DNA of 64,000 nt, from contig NZ_RCWY01000002.1 of the NCBI RefSeq assembly GCF_003688625.1, forward strand, positions 496,001-560,000. The letters are read 5' to 3'. Under the pieces are notes generated by a model. That model saw only the letters and a list, made by a program, of their open reading frames with translations, was not told where the DNA came from and searched no databases. The DNA is from Sphingomonas sp. PP-CE-3A-406 (GTDB taxonomy: Bacteria > Pseudomonadota > Alphaproteobacteria > Sphingomonadales > Sphingomonadaceae). This document shows, piece by piece, positions 24,697 through 32,550 of this stretch; the stretch's first letter is position 1; every line of letters begins with the position of its first letter. Position numbers and translations under genes: made by a program.

Positions 24697-25242
24697 TTAC
24701 GCAGCGAGCTGGAGGACGTCGTCGCCCTTGTTCCAGTTGCACGGGCAGAGCTCGTCGGTCTGCAGCGCGTCGAGCACGCGGAGCGTCTCGGCGGGGTTGC
24801 GGCCGACGTTCAGGCCGTTGACCTGGACCGCCTGGATGACATTGTCCGGATCGATGATGAAGGTCGCACGGAACGCGACATGCTCGTTCTTGTCGACGAT
24901 GCCGAGCGCGTCTGCGAGCTTCGCGCCGTTGTCCGCCAGCCACGGGAAGTCCGCGGCGGCAAGGTCCGCGTCCGACTTACGCCAGGCGAGGTGGACGTGC
25001 GCGGTGTCGGTCGACGCGCCGATCAGGACGGCATCGCGGTCTTCGAAATCGCCGCGGATGTCGCTGTAGCCGACGATCTCGGTCGGGCACACGAACGTGA
25101 AGTCCTTCGGCCAGTAGAACAGCACCTTCCACTTGCCGGGATAGGCGGTCGTCAGGTCGAGCGTCTCGCCGGCGGGCAGCGCTGCGGTGCCCTGCTGGAC
25201 GGGAATGGTCATCGAGGGGAACTGGTCGCCGATGGTCAACAT
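24697..25242 (-). CDS. ahpC: Peroxiredoxin AhpC
   Basis: A two-cysteine thiol peroxidase that reduces hydrogen peroxide, organic peroxides and peroxynitrite. The 181-residue chain has the peroxidatic Cys52 in DFTFVCPTE and C-terminal cysteines 166 and 168 in ELCPCNWNKG, of which one is the resolving partner. The C-terminal CPCNW motif and the companion AhpD match the actinobacterial/alphaproteobacterial type, which uses AhpD instead of AhpF. It is divergent from oxyR, the expected activator. Confidence 0.95.
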   Translation of the reverse strand: MLTIGDQFPSMTIPVQQGTAALPAGETLDLTTAYPGKWKVLFYWPKDFTFVCPTEIVGYSDIRGDFEDRDAVLIGASTDTAHVHLAWRKSDADLAAADFPWLADNGAKLADALGIVDKNEHVAFRATFIIDPDNVIQAVQVNGLNVGRNPAETLRVLDALQTDELCPCNWNKGDDVLQLAA

Positions 25243-25353
25243 GATGGAAGCCTCCTGGAATTAAACTTGGCTCCAGGCATCCTCAAAGGCGGCGGTTGAC
25301 CCGCTCGGGTGTTGTGCATTGCGGTATAGGGGGCTGGTGTAATCGATCCAACG

Positions 25354-25382
25354 CTCTATTTATCATCTGATGATCGATAGAG
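25354..25382. promoter_or_regulatory. Inverted repeat between ahpC and oxyR (possible OxyR site)
   Basis: CTCTAT at 25354-25359 and ATAGAG at 25377-25382 are complementary, with an inner ATCA-TC-TGAT dyad. The half-sites resemble the CTAT/ATAG elements of OxyR operators, though the spacing differs from the E. coli consensus. It overlaps the oxyR ribosome site, so binding could repress oxyR and activate ahpC. Confidence 0.45.
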
Positions 25383-25389
25383 GCGATTA

Positions 25390-26292
25390 ATGGCTGCGAC
25401 CTACCTACCTACGTTGAAACAGTTGCAATATCTGGTTGCGCTGAAGGACCACGGCCATTTCGGACGCGCCGCGGAGGCGTGTTTCGTGACGCAATCGACG
25501 CTGTCGGCGGGCCTGCGCGAGCTTGAAACGCTGATCGGCGTGGTGCTGGTCGAGCGCACCCGGCGAGTCGTGCGGTTCACGCCGCTGGGCGACGGAATCG
25601 CCGACAAGGCGCGGCGCGTGCTGCGCGAGGCGGAGGAGCTGGGCGACATGGCGCGCGCCGCCGGCCAGCCGCTGTCGGGCGACATGCGGATGAGCGTCAT
25701 CCCGACGATCGCGCCGTTCATGCTGCCGAGGATCCTGCCACGGTTGCGGAAGGACTATCCCGACCTGAAGCTGTTCCTCCGCGAGGAGCCGAGCGGTCCG
25801 GCATGCGAGGGGCTGCACAATGGCCGCACCGACTGCGTGCTGCTCGCGCTCCCCTATGCGTGCGGCGAGGTGACGTCGGAGACGCTGTTCGAGGACCGCC
25901 TGTTCGTGGCGTATCCGTCGGGCGAAGAGCCGACCGCGCTGCCTGCGATCCCCGCATCGGCGATCGACGAGACCCGGCTGCTGCTGCTCGAGGACGGGCA
26001 TTGCCTCAAGGATCATGCGCTCGGCGCGTGCAACCGTCCGGAGTTGCGCGCGGAGGCGACCATGCTCGGCACGTCGCTGCACACGATCGTGCAGATGGTC
26101 GACAACGGGCTCGGCATCACGATGCTGCCCGAGATGGCGCTGAAGGCCGGCATCCTCGACAACACCAACATCACCGCCCGCCCGCTCGACGAGATCAATG
26201 CCGTGCGGAAAATCGCGCTGGTGTGGCGGCGGGCGAGCCCGCGGGAGAAGGACTTCCGGTTGATGGCTAAGGCGCTGGCCGACGTTCAGTAG
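25390..26292 (+). CDS. oxyR: Hydrogen-peroxide sensor/regulator OxyR (LysR family)
   Basis: A LysR-type activator that turns on peroxide defence when oxidised. The 300-residue protein has an N-terminal winged helix (LKQLQYLVALKDHGHFGRAAEA, about 9-30) and a periplasmic-binding-like effector domain. The redox pair Cys205 and Cys214 in EDGHCLKDHALGACN has the nine-residue spacing of E. coli OxyR Cys199/Cys208, which is the strongest identifier. It is divergent from ahpC-ahpD. Confidence 0.94.
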   Translation: MAATYLPTLKQLQYLVALKDHGHFGRAAEACFVTQSTLSAGLRELETLIGVVLVERTRRVVRFTPLGDGIADKARRVLREAEELGDMARAAGQPLSGDMRMSVIPTIAPFMLPRILPRLRKDYPDLKLFLREEPSGPACEGLHNGRTDCVLLALPYACGEVTSETLFEDRLFVAYPSGEEPTALPAIPASAIDETRLLLLEDGHCLKDHALGACNRPELRAEATMLGTSLHTIVQMVDNGLGITMLPEMALKAGILDNTNITARPLDEINAVRKIALVWRRASPREKDFRLMAKALADVQ

Positions 26293-26308
26293 CCGCCTCT
26301 CCTTCTGC

Positions 26309-26419
26309 GCCCCTCCCTGGAAGGGAGGGGTTGGGGGTAGGTCGGTGCCCGTATCAGGCAATCTCAGCGACACAAGCTGGCCGACCCACCCCCTGCCCCT
26401 CCCTTTCAGGGATGGGAGA
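26309..26419. repeat. Palindrome doublet, CCCCTCCCT type (copy 2)
   Basis: CCCCTCCCTGGAAGGGAGGGG with GTTGGGGGTAGGTCGG, inner ACACAAGCTGGCC shared with the copy at 21841, then a closing CCCCTCCCTTTCAGGGATGG arm with one mismatch. Confidence 0.8.
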
Positions 26420-26531
26420 CCGTCGCGCTTCAGACTGGCTCGGTCTTCACCTCGACCGGAGATTGGCACGCTTGCGCAACCAACTCGGCGTTCGATCGTA
26501 TGTTTCGCGAGTTCCCGCTGGAGATCCAACG

Positions 26532-27164
26532 ATGTCGAAGACGCTTCCGCTATTGCTGATCACGAGTGCGCTGGCGCTTGCGGCGTGCAGTGGCAAATCG
26601 AAGGACGACGTCGCCAGTGCGTCGACCACGCCGATCAATCCCGCGCTCGCCGTCCCGAACGGGCCGCCCGCGGTGGCCAATCCGACCGTCGGCGGCGTGC
26701 CGATGATGGCGACGCAGACGATCGTCGACAACGCGTCGGCGGCGCCCAATCTCTCGACGCTGGTGGCCGCGGTGAAGGCCGCGGGTCTGGTGCCGACCCT
26801 GTCGGGGCCGGGTCCGTTCACGGTCTTCGCACCGACCAACGACGCGTTCGGGCGGCTTGCCCCCGGCATGGTAGACACGTTGTTGAAGCCCGAGAACAAG
26901 GCTTCGCTGACCAAGGTGCTGACCTATCACGTCGTGCCCGGCGTCGTGACCGCCGACGATCTGCGCCGCCGCATCACGACAGGCAACGGTACCGCGACGC
27001 TGACCACGGTCGAGGGCGACCCGATCACCGCGACGCTGGTCGGCGCGGTCATCACGCTCACCGACGTCAACGGCAACAAGAGCTATGTCGAGACCGCAGA
27101 TGTCCGCCAGTCCAATGGCATCGTTCATGTCGTCAACGGCGTGATCGTGCCCAAGCTGAGTTGA
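26532..27164 (+). CDS. Fasciclin-domain lipoprotein
   Basis: A 210-residue predicted lipoprotein: signal with lipobox LAAC (Cys19), a short linker, then one fasciclin (FAS1) domain from about 65 to 210. The domain has the first conserved block GPGPFTVFAPTNDAFGRL, then the YHVVPG element and the closing NGIVHVVNGVIVPK. FAS1 domains mediate adhesion or envelope interactions. The neighbour downstream encodes a second FAS1 protein, so the two probably arose by duplication. No operon is proved; about 130 bases separate them. Confidence 0.88.
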   Translation: MSKTLPLLLITSALALAACSGKSKDDVASASTTPINPALAVPNGPPAVANPTVGGVPMMATQTIVDNASAAPNLSTLVAAVKAAGLVPTLSGPGPFTVFAPTNDAFGRLAPGMVDTLLKPENKASLTKVLTYHVVPGVVTADDLRRRITTGNGTATLTTVEGDPITATLVGAVITLTDVNGNKSYVETADVRQSNGIVHVVNGVIVPKLS

Positions 27165-27297
27165 TCCGGGTGGAATTAGGCTCAATTCATCGCGCCGATG
27201 CTACGGCTTGTCGGCAAAATCATTGAGTCCGACCGATATCTACCCAAGTTTTTCCGTTCGAGTTTACACGTCCCTTCCACAATCTCTGGAGTTGCAG

Positions 27298-27951
27298 ATG
27301 ACTGTTAAGACCAACCTGATGATCGCAGCCGCATCGAGCCTGCTCCTCGCCACCGGCGCGACTGCACAGACCACCGCACCGGCTGCACCGCGGACGGGCG
27401 CGCCGACGACGGCCGCTCCGACGGCAGCGGCGCCGGGCGCGACGACCGCAGCGCCTCAGGCTGCCGGTGCGCCCGCCGCGTCGACGGCCGCAGCGACCAC
27501 GACGATCGCCGCCGCTCTCCCGACGCTGCCGAACCGCGCGACGCTGACCAAGCTGGTCACCGCGGCGAAGTTGCAGACGACACTCGCAGGCCCCGGCCCG
27601 TACACGCTGTTCGCGCCGAGCGACGAAGCGTTCACGCGTCTGCCCGCCGGTGCGCTCGACACGCTGCTGAAGCCAGAGTCGGTGCCGACGCTGGCGACGA
27701 TCATCAAGTATCACGTCGTCGCCGGTGCGCTGACGTCGGAGCAGCTGAAGGCACAGATCACCGCAGGCGGTGGCAAGGCCACGCTGACCACGCTCGCCGG
27801 CCAGCCGCTGGTCGCGTCGCTCGAAGCGAACGGCAATATCGCGCTGACCGATACCGCCGGTATCAAGTCGTTCGTCGATACGGCGGACATCAAGGAGACG
27901 AACGGCGTCGTTCATCTTACGAACGGCATGAGCGTTCCGAAGCTCGGCTGA
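27298..27951 (+). CDS. Secreted fasciclin-domain protein
   Basis: A 217-residue protein with a signal peptide (about 1-23) and no lipobox, followed by an Ala/Pro/Thr-rich linker (about 24-70). One FAS1 domain follows, with GPGPYTLFAPSDEAFTRLP, YHVVAG and NGVVHLTNGMSVPK. Compared with the upstream neighbour the domain is similar but the anchor differs (free versus lipid). The start has GGAG upstream. A 12-bp GC hairpin lies just downstream. An adhesive or biofilm role is only inferred. Confidence 0.88.
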   Translation: MTVKTNLMIAAASSLLLATGATAQTTAPAAPRTGAPTTAAPTAAAPGATTAAPQAAGAPAASTAAATTTIAAALPTLPNRATLTKLVTAAKLQTTLAGPGPYTLFAPSDEAFTRLPAGALDTLLKPESVPTLATIIKYHVVAGALTSEQLKAQITAGGGKATLTTLAGQPLVASLEANGNIALTDTAGIKSFVDTADIKETNGVVHLTNGMSVPKLG

Positions 27952-27956
27952 TTTGA

Positions 27957-27994
27957 GTGCGGGCCGCGGTCTCATCGGATAGCGCGGCCCGCAC
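27957..27994 (+). terminator. Hairpin after the second fasciclin gene
   Basis: A perfect 12-bp stem (GTGCGGGCCGCG with its complement) and 14-base loop, then TAATTT and TTT after a G. The stem is strong and the T-run modest. Confidence 0.65.
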
Positions 27995-28000
27995 TAATTT

Positions 28001-28056
28001 GTTTCCCTGCGAAGGCGGGGATCCAGTCTGGGTTCCCGCTTTCGCGGGAGAACAAT
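28001..28056. repeat. Palindrome doublet, CCTGCGAAGGCGGGG type
   Basis: TTCCCTGCGAAGGCGGGGAT, then GGGTTCCCGCTTTCGCGGGA and GAACAA. It is the same type as at 38286 and lies between convergent genes. Confidence 0.7.
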
Positions 28057-28063
28057 CTTCGCG

Positions 28064-28513
28064 CTAGCTGCTAGGCGTATTCCAGCGGGAGGCAGCGGCG
28101 TGATCGTGATCGCGCGCCTCCACCCAGCTAGCTTCAACTCCCCGCGTTTCGCGCTTCCAGAATGGCGCGTCGGTCTTCAGCCGATCGATCAGATACGCGC
28201 AGGCTTCCAGCGCCGCGCCACGATGTGCCGCCGTCGCCGCGACGAACACGATCCGCTCGCCCGGATGCATCGGCCCTACGCGGTGCACGATGATCGCGGC
28301 ACTCAGCGACCAACGCTCGATCGCACCCTCGGCGACCTTGAGCAACGCAGCCTCGGTCGCACCCGGATAATGTTCGAGCTCGAGCGTCCCCACACCGTCA
28401 TCAGCACGCACCAGCCCGGTGAACGTCGCCACCGCGCCCGCCCCTGCCGCTTCCGCGCGCGTCATCTCGGCGGCGATATCGATCGGCAACTGCTGGACCG
28501 AGATGTGGATCAT
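28064..28513 (-). CDS. moaE: Molybdopterin synthase catalytic subunit
   Basis: Transfers sulfur from MoaD thiocarboxylate onto precursor Z to form molybdopterin, part of molybdenum cofactor synthesis. The 149-residue chain has GAVATFTGLVR, the HRVGPMHPGER block and the active-site Lys motif DAPFWKRE. The first four bases of its gene overlap the end of moaD (ATGA). The C-terminal tail past about 130 is slightly longer than in E. coli. Confidence 0.92.
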   Translation of the reverse strand: MIHISVQQLPIDIAAEMTRAEAAGAGAVATFTGLVRADDGVGTLELEHYPGATEAALLKVAEGAIERWSLSAAIIVHRVGPMHPGERIVFVAATAAHRGAALEACAYLIDRLKTDAPFWKRETRGVEASWVEARDHDHAAASRWNTPSS

Positions 28514-28767
28514 CCGCCGGTCACCGGTGGGAAGATCGCGATTTCCTGCGCGCGACCGATCGGCGTATCGAGCGGCACGAAATCCTGATCGATCGCCGCG
28601 CGTAGTCGCGAGCGGTTCTCGAACGCGCCCGCATGGGCGGCGCTCGTCTCCGCCAGCCAGTCGACCAGATCGGCCACTGTCACGACGCTCGTCGGAGGCT
28701 CGATCGACTCTTCACCCGTGCCGATGCGCTCGCGCACCCAGGCGAAATACACCATCCGTATCGTCAT
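28510..28767 (-). CDS. moaD: Molybdopterin synthase sulfur-carrier subunit
   Basis: A small ubiquitin-like sulfur carrier of 85 residues ending in the essential Gly-Gly (PPVTGG), whose terminal carboxylate becomes the thiocarboxylate. The fold elements include YFAWVRERIG near the N-terminus. It overlaps moaE by four bases and follows pgsA by 15 bases, so the three genes form one operon. Confidence 0.9.
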   Translation of the reverse strand: MTIRMVYFAWVRERIGTGEESIEPPTSVVTVADLVDWLAETSAAHAGAFENRSRLRAAIDQDFVPLDTPIGRAQEIAIFPPVTGG

Positions 28768-28782
28768 GCCCGTAATGCCTAC

Positions 28783-29334
28783 TCAGTCCATGTGCTTCAG
28801 GCCGACGCGGAGATAATCCCATCCGGTCATCAGCGTAAGGACGGCCGCGCCCCACAGCGCGACGATGCCGACGGTGTGGACCCAGACCATCTCGGGCACT
28901 GCGCCGCCGAGGATGATGCCGCCGAGCGATACGAGCTGCAACGTCGTCTTCCACTTCGCCAGCTGCGAAACCGGCACGGAGACCTGAACCTGCGCCAGGA
29001 ATTCGCGCAGGCCCGACACCGCGATCTCGCGCAGCAGGATCACCAGCGCGGCGATCACGTGGACACCCGGAATATCGCGCGTCCCGACCAGGATCAGGAT
29101 CACCGCCGCGACCATGATCTTGTCCGCGATCGGATCGAGGAATATCCCCAGCCGCGACACCGCGCCGCTCGACCGCGCGAGATAGCCGTCGAAATAATCG
29201 GTAATACCCATCAGGCAATACAGCACGAAGGCGATGCCGTACCCCGCCTCCCAGTCGGGCCACCACAGGAACCAGACCAGCAGGGGCACCGCGACGATCC
29301 GCGACAATGTCAGGAGGTTAGGCAAGCTCAACAC
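28783..29334 (-). CDS. pgsA: CDP-diacylglycerol-glycerol-3-phosphate 3-phosphatidyltransferase
   Basis: Makes phosphatidylglycerophosphate, the first committed step to phosphatidylglycerol and cardiolipin. The 183-residue membrane enzyme has the CDP-alcohol phosphotransferase motif DYFDGYLAR followed by GxxxD and DPIADK spacing, with the conserved aspartates. Hydrophobic segments are spread along the chain. It opens an operon with moaD and moaE, an arrangement that seems to bundle unrelated housekeeping genes. It is divergent from the LplT-like transporter, which also fits a phospholipid theme. Confidence 0.93.
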   Translation of the reverse strand: MLSLPNLLTLSRIVAVPLLVWFLWWPDWEAGYGIAFVLYCLMGITDYFDGYLARSSGAVSRLGIFLDPIADKIMVAAVILILVGTRDIPGVHVIAALVILLREIAVSGLREFLAQVQVSVPVSQLAKWKTTLQLVSLGGIILGGAVPEMVWVHTVGIVALWGAAVLTLMTGWDYLRVGLKHMD

Positions 29335-29449
29335 CCACCACCCCTATACCGGTCGGTCGCGCGGCGAAACCGGTTTAAGCGTTGGCGCGCGGATGACGCT
29401 CGGCTAAGGGTTGGACATATTACCGCAACGATCAGGGCTATTTCCCGTC

Positions 29450-30775
29450 ATGCTCAATGCCCTTGGGTTGCTGAAGCAACGTCGCTTCCTCCCGCTGTTC
29501 ACGACCCAGTTTCTCGGCGCGTTCAACGACAATCTGTTCAAGACCTCGATGGTCCTGTTCGCGACCTATGCGGTCTTCAACGACCCGAAGATGGAGGCCA
29601 ATTTCAACGCGCTGGCGACGGGACTCGGCATCCTGCCGTTCTTCCTGTTGTCCGCGCTCGCCGGACAATTGGCGGACAGCCACGACAAGGCGCGGATCAT
29701 CCGGATCGTGAAGACGGTCGAGATCGGCATCATGCTGCTTGGCGCGACCGGCCTGATGGTCGCGCGCGCAGGGCATCCGTCGCTGGGGATCGGGCTCATG
29801 CTCGGCGCAGTCCTGTGCCTCGGCGTGCATTCGACGTTCTTCGGCCCGATCAAATACGCGATCCTGCCGCAGCATCTGAAACCGTGTGATGTGCTCGGTG
29901 GCACCGGGCTGGTCGAGGCCGGGACGTATCTCGCGATCCTGCTGGGCACCGTGACCGCAGGCTGGATTCCGATCGAGGGCGCCGCTGCCAGCGTGCTGGT
30001 CGTCGCCGCGATCGGCTGGTTCGCCGGACGCCAGGTGCCGCCGGCGCCACGCGAAGGCCCACCGCTGAAGCTCGACTACAACCCGTTCACGGCGTCGTGG
30101 CGACTGATCAACGCGACGCTGCACATCCCGCGGCTGTTCCTGGCGATCATCGCGATCAGCTTCTTCTGGACGATCGGCGCCGTGCTGATCATCGTCTTCC
30201 CGCCGCTGGTGAAGAACGTGCTGACCGCCGACGAGCGAGTCGCCAGCTTCGTAATCGCGGTGTTCTCGGTCGGTGTGGCGATCGGTTCGGTGGTAATCAA
30301 CACGATGTTGCGCGGGCGTATCTCGGCGAAGTTCTCGCCCGCATCGGTGATCGCGATGGGCGGATTCGTCTTACTGTTCTCGTTCCTGGTGCGGACCTGG
30401 ACGCCGGCGCCACCGGGGCACTTCTACGACTGGGCCGGCTTCATCCATCAGCCGGGTGCGATTCCCGTGCTAGCGACTCTGCTCGCGATCGCGATCACCG
30501 GCGGGATGTTCGTGGTGCCGCTCTACGCGTTCCTGACGACGACCGTCGAGAAGGACCAGACCGCGCGGACCGTGGCGGCGAACAACGTCGTCAACTCGGG
30601 CGCGATGACGGTCGGTTCGATCCTCGTCATCGGCATCACCGCGATGGGCGTGACGCCCGAGGACATGCTGTTCCTGGTGGCGGCGATGTGCCTCGTCTCG
30701 GCATGGCTCGCACAGAAGCTGCACCGGGCCTGCGACGACGACGCGATCGGGTGTTTGCCGACGCTGAAGGGGTAG
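29450..30775 (+). CDS. LplT-like MFS transporter
   Basis: A 441-residue inner-membrane protein with about twelve hydrophobic segments. The N-terminal signature TQFLGAFNDNLFKTSMV is characteristic of the LplT/MFS group, which in E. coli brings lysophospholipids inward for reacylation. Divergence from pgsA supports a phospholipid role, but no acyltransferase gene is fused or adjacent here, unlike LplT-Aas arrangements. The start is uncertain: ATG at 29450 gives the normal N-terminus, while a TTG at 29411 is in frame. Substrate is inferred. Confidence 0.78.
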   Translation: MLNALGLLKQRRFLPLFTTQFLGAFNDNLFKTSMVLFATYAVFNDPKMEANFNALATGLGILPFFLLSALAGQLADSHDKARIIRIVKTVEIGIMLLGATGLMVARAGHPSLGIGLMLGAVLCLGVHSTFFGPIKYAILPQHLKPCDVLGGTGLVEAGTYLAILLGTVTAGWIPIEGAAASVLVVAAIGWFAGRQVPPAPREGPPLKLDYNPFTASWRLINATLHIPRLFLAIIAISFFWTIGAVLIIVFPPLVKNVLTADERVASFVIAVFSVGVAIGSVVINTMLRGRISAKFSPASVIAMGGFVLLFSFLVRTWTPAPPGHFYDWAGFIHQPGAIPVLATLLAIAITGGMFVVPLYAFLTTTVEKDQTARTVAANNVVNSGAMTVGSILVIGITAMGVTPEDMLFLVAAMCLVSAWLAQKLHRACDDDAIGCLPTLKG

Positions 30776-30785
30776 CCTCACACCT

Positions 30786-30860
30786 GAACCCGTTCGCGCT
30801 GAGCGAAGTCGAAGGGGGAGTGCCAAAAGCAGGTGCTTCGACTCCGCTCAGCACGAACGT
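30786..30860. repeat. Inverted repeat, CGCTGAGCGAAGTCGAAG type
   Basis: GTTCGCGCTGAGCGAAGTCG on one side and CTTCGACTCCGCTCAGCACG on the other, separated by about 18 bases. This sits in the gap after the LplT-like gene. It differs in sequence from all other repeat families of the window. Confidence 0.7.
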
Positions 30861-30879
30861 AAAAAGGGGTGCGTAGGCC

Positions 30880-31044
30880 TCAGAAAATGAAGCTGTAGAA
30901 GCACGTGAAGAACGCCGCGAAACTCAGCAGGAAAAGCTTCACGTCGTGATCGTCGTTCTTCGCGCTGGCGACTACCGGCGGCGGCAACGATCGGCGCAGC
31001 GGATGGCGGGCGGCTTCGTTGGTGAGGACTAGGCGTCTGGTCAT
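30880..31044 (-). CDS. Small single-pass membrane protein
   Basis: A 54-residue protein starting MTRRLVLTNEAARHPLRR, with a basic N-terminal half and a single hydrophobic C-terminal segment (KLFLLSFAAFFTCFYSFIF) that begins after DDHDV. It ends without a cytoplasmic tail. Small proteins of this form are common in Sphingomonas. The function is unknown. An in-frame ATG 72 bases upstream would give a longer, less plausible form. Confidence 0.6.
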   Translation of the reverse strand: MTRRLVLTNEAARHPLRRSLPPPVVASAKNDDHDVKLFLLSFAAFFTCFYSFIF

Positions 31045-31224
31045 GATGAAAACGTTAACGTCGCGTTTACCAATTCGACCAGTGGCAAAAGTGGTTAAGC
31101 TGGCGGCGTCCGGCAATGGGACAGAAATGGGCCCCGGCTAACCGCCCATAAAGCCAGCGCCGATCCGCTATCCTTGCGTAAAAACCGCGTATAAGCTCCA
31201 GTCTTTCCCCGTGATTCCGCGGGC

Positions 31225-32358
31225 GTGAGGACCCGGACCATCGAACAGATCGGCGCGCTTCCCTATGTGATCGACGAAGCCGGGCATGCGCGCGTGATGC
31301 TGATCACGTCGCGCGATACCGGCCGCTGGGTGATTCCCAAGGGCAATCCCATCACGGGGCTCGCCAGCCACGAGGCCGCGGCGCAGGAAGCCTATGAGGA
31401 AGCCGGCATTCGCGGTATCCCATGCCCCTCTCCTGTCGGGCAATTCGCGTACCGCAAGCGCCGCCGCACCGGCCGCTACCGCGACATGATCGTCACCGTG
31501 TTTCCGCTCGCGTTCGTCGAGCAGGTCGAGGACTGGCCCGAACGTCATCAGCGCGACACACGCTGGTTTACGCTTGATCGTGCGGCGGAGGCTGTCAATG
31601 AGCCCGGCCTGAAGGCGCTGATCGCTGCTTTCCGTGAGCCGCCGATCCCGGCATCGCTCGCGCAACGTATCTTACCCGTCGTGCGCACGAGCGCGAAAAG
31701 GAGAATTCCGATGCTGGGCTGGTTCCAGTCGCTGATGCCGAAGCAGGGGCGGTTCTTCGAACTGTTCGACGCGCATGCCGCGACTCTGGTCGCCGGCGCC
31801 GATGCGCTTGCACGGCTGCTCCACGGCGAAGGCTCGATCGAGGGTCAGATCGCCGAGATCGTCAAGCGCGAGCACGAGGCCGACGATATCACCCGGGAGG
31901 TCCTCCAGGACGTCCGCCGCGTGTTCGTAACGCCGTTCGACCGCAGCGCGATCACCGATCTGATCGGCGTGATGGACGACGCGATCGACCAGATGAACGG
32001 CACCGCGAACGCGATCGCGCTGTATGAGGTCACCGAATTCTCGCCGCAGATGCGCGACATGGCGGGCATCATCGTCGAGGCCGCACGGATCACCGCGGAA
32101 GCGATCCCGCTGCTGCGGTCGCTCGGCACCAACGCAGGCCGGTTGCACGACCTTACCGCGCGACTGATCCAGATCGAGGGTCATGCCGACGACATCCACG
32201 ACACCGGCCTTCGCGCGCTGTTCCAGGCCTCGAAGATCAGTGCGGACCCGATGACCTTCATCATCAACCGCGAGATCTACAGCAGCCTGGAAAAGATCGT
32301 CGACCGCTTCGAGGATGTGGCGAACGAGATCCAGGGGCTGGTCATCGACCATGCTTGA
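31225..32358 (+). CDS. NUDIX hydrolase fused to DUF47/PhoU-like domain
   Basis: One open frame of 377 codons encodes two domains that are usually separate genes. The N-terminal half (about 1-140) is a NUDIX hydrolase of the diphosphoinositol-polyphosphate type: VIPKGNPITGLASHEAAAQEAYEEAG, in which a Leu replaces the first Glu of the classic NUDIX box, as in relatives. The second half (about 163-377) is a DUF47/PhoU-like helical protein, partner of Pit phosphate transporters, and a pit gene follows. At the junction a strong Shine-Dalgarno (AAAAGGAGA) precedes an in-frame ATG at 31711, so a separate DUF47 protein may also be made. Start is GTG at 31225 without a clear ribosome site. Confidence 0.8.
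   Translation: MRTRTIEQIGALPYVIDEAGHARVMLITSRDTGRWVIPKGNPITGLASHEAAAQEAYEEAGIRGIPCPSPVGQFAYRKRRRTGRYRDMIVTVFPLAFVEQVEDWPERHQRDTRWFTLDRAAEAVNEPGLKALIAAFREPPIPASLAQRILPVVRTSAKRRIPMLGWFQSLMPKQGRFFELFDAHAATLVAGADALARLLHGEGSIEGQIAEIVKREHEADDITREVLQDVRRVFVTPFDRSAITDLIGVMDDAIDQMNGTANAIALYEVTEFSPQMRDMAGIIVEAARITAEAIPLLRSLGTNAGRLHDLTARLIQIEGHADDIHDTGLRALFQASKISADPMTFIINREIYSSLEKIVDRFEDVANEIQGLVIDHA
31696..31713 (+). promoter_or_regulatory. Internal ribosome site for the DUF47 domain
   Basis: AAAAGGAGA at 31696-31704 and ATG at 31711 are spaced six bases apart, a far better initiation site than that of the GTG at 31225. It argues that translation can begin inside the fused frame at MLGWFQSLMP. Confidence 0.7.
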
Positions 32359-32390
32359 TGTGTTTGAGTCCGAGAGTTTCCACGCAGCTC

Positions 32391-32493
32391 CCCCCCGGCG
32401 AAGGCCGGGGCCCAATTGGGGGACGGCAATAACGAAGGGCGGCGTTCCTTTACTGCGACCTCTCCAATTGGACCCCGGCCTTCGCCGGGGGGG
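32391..32493. repeat. Palindrome doublet, CCCCGGCGAAGGCCGGGG type (between DUF47 and pit)
   Basis: CCCCGGCGAAGGCCGGGG plus CCCAATTGG on the left, CCAATTGGA plus the inverted copy on the right. The doublet separates the NUDIX-DUF47 gene from pit, which otherwise would look like a tight operon. Confidence 0.85.
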
Positions 32494-32550
32494 TGGAGTG
32501 GTTGAGAGAGCGGCGGTGCACCTTATCCGCGTAACCGCGGGCCGCCGCGC

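Noticed and set aside
26331..26531. Upstream extension of the first fasciclin gene
   Set aside because: It translates repeat sequence and has no signal peptide; MSKTLPLLL with a lipobox at 26532 is clearly the start.
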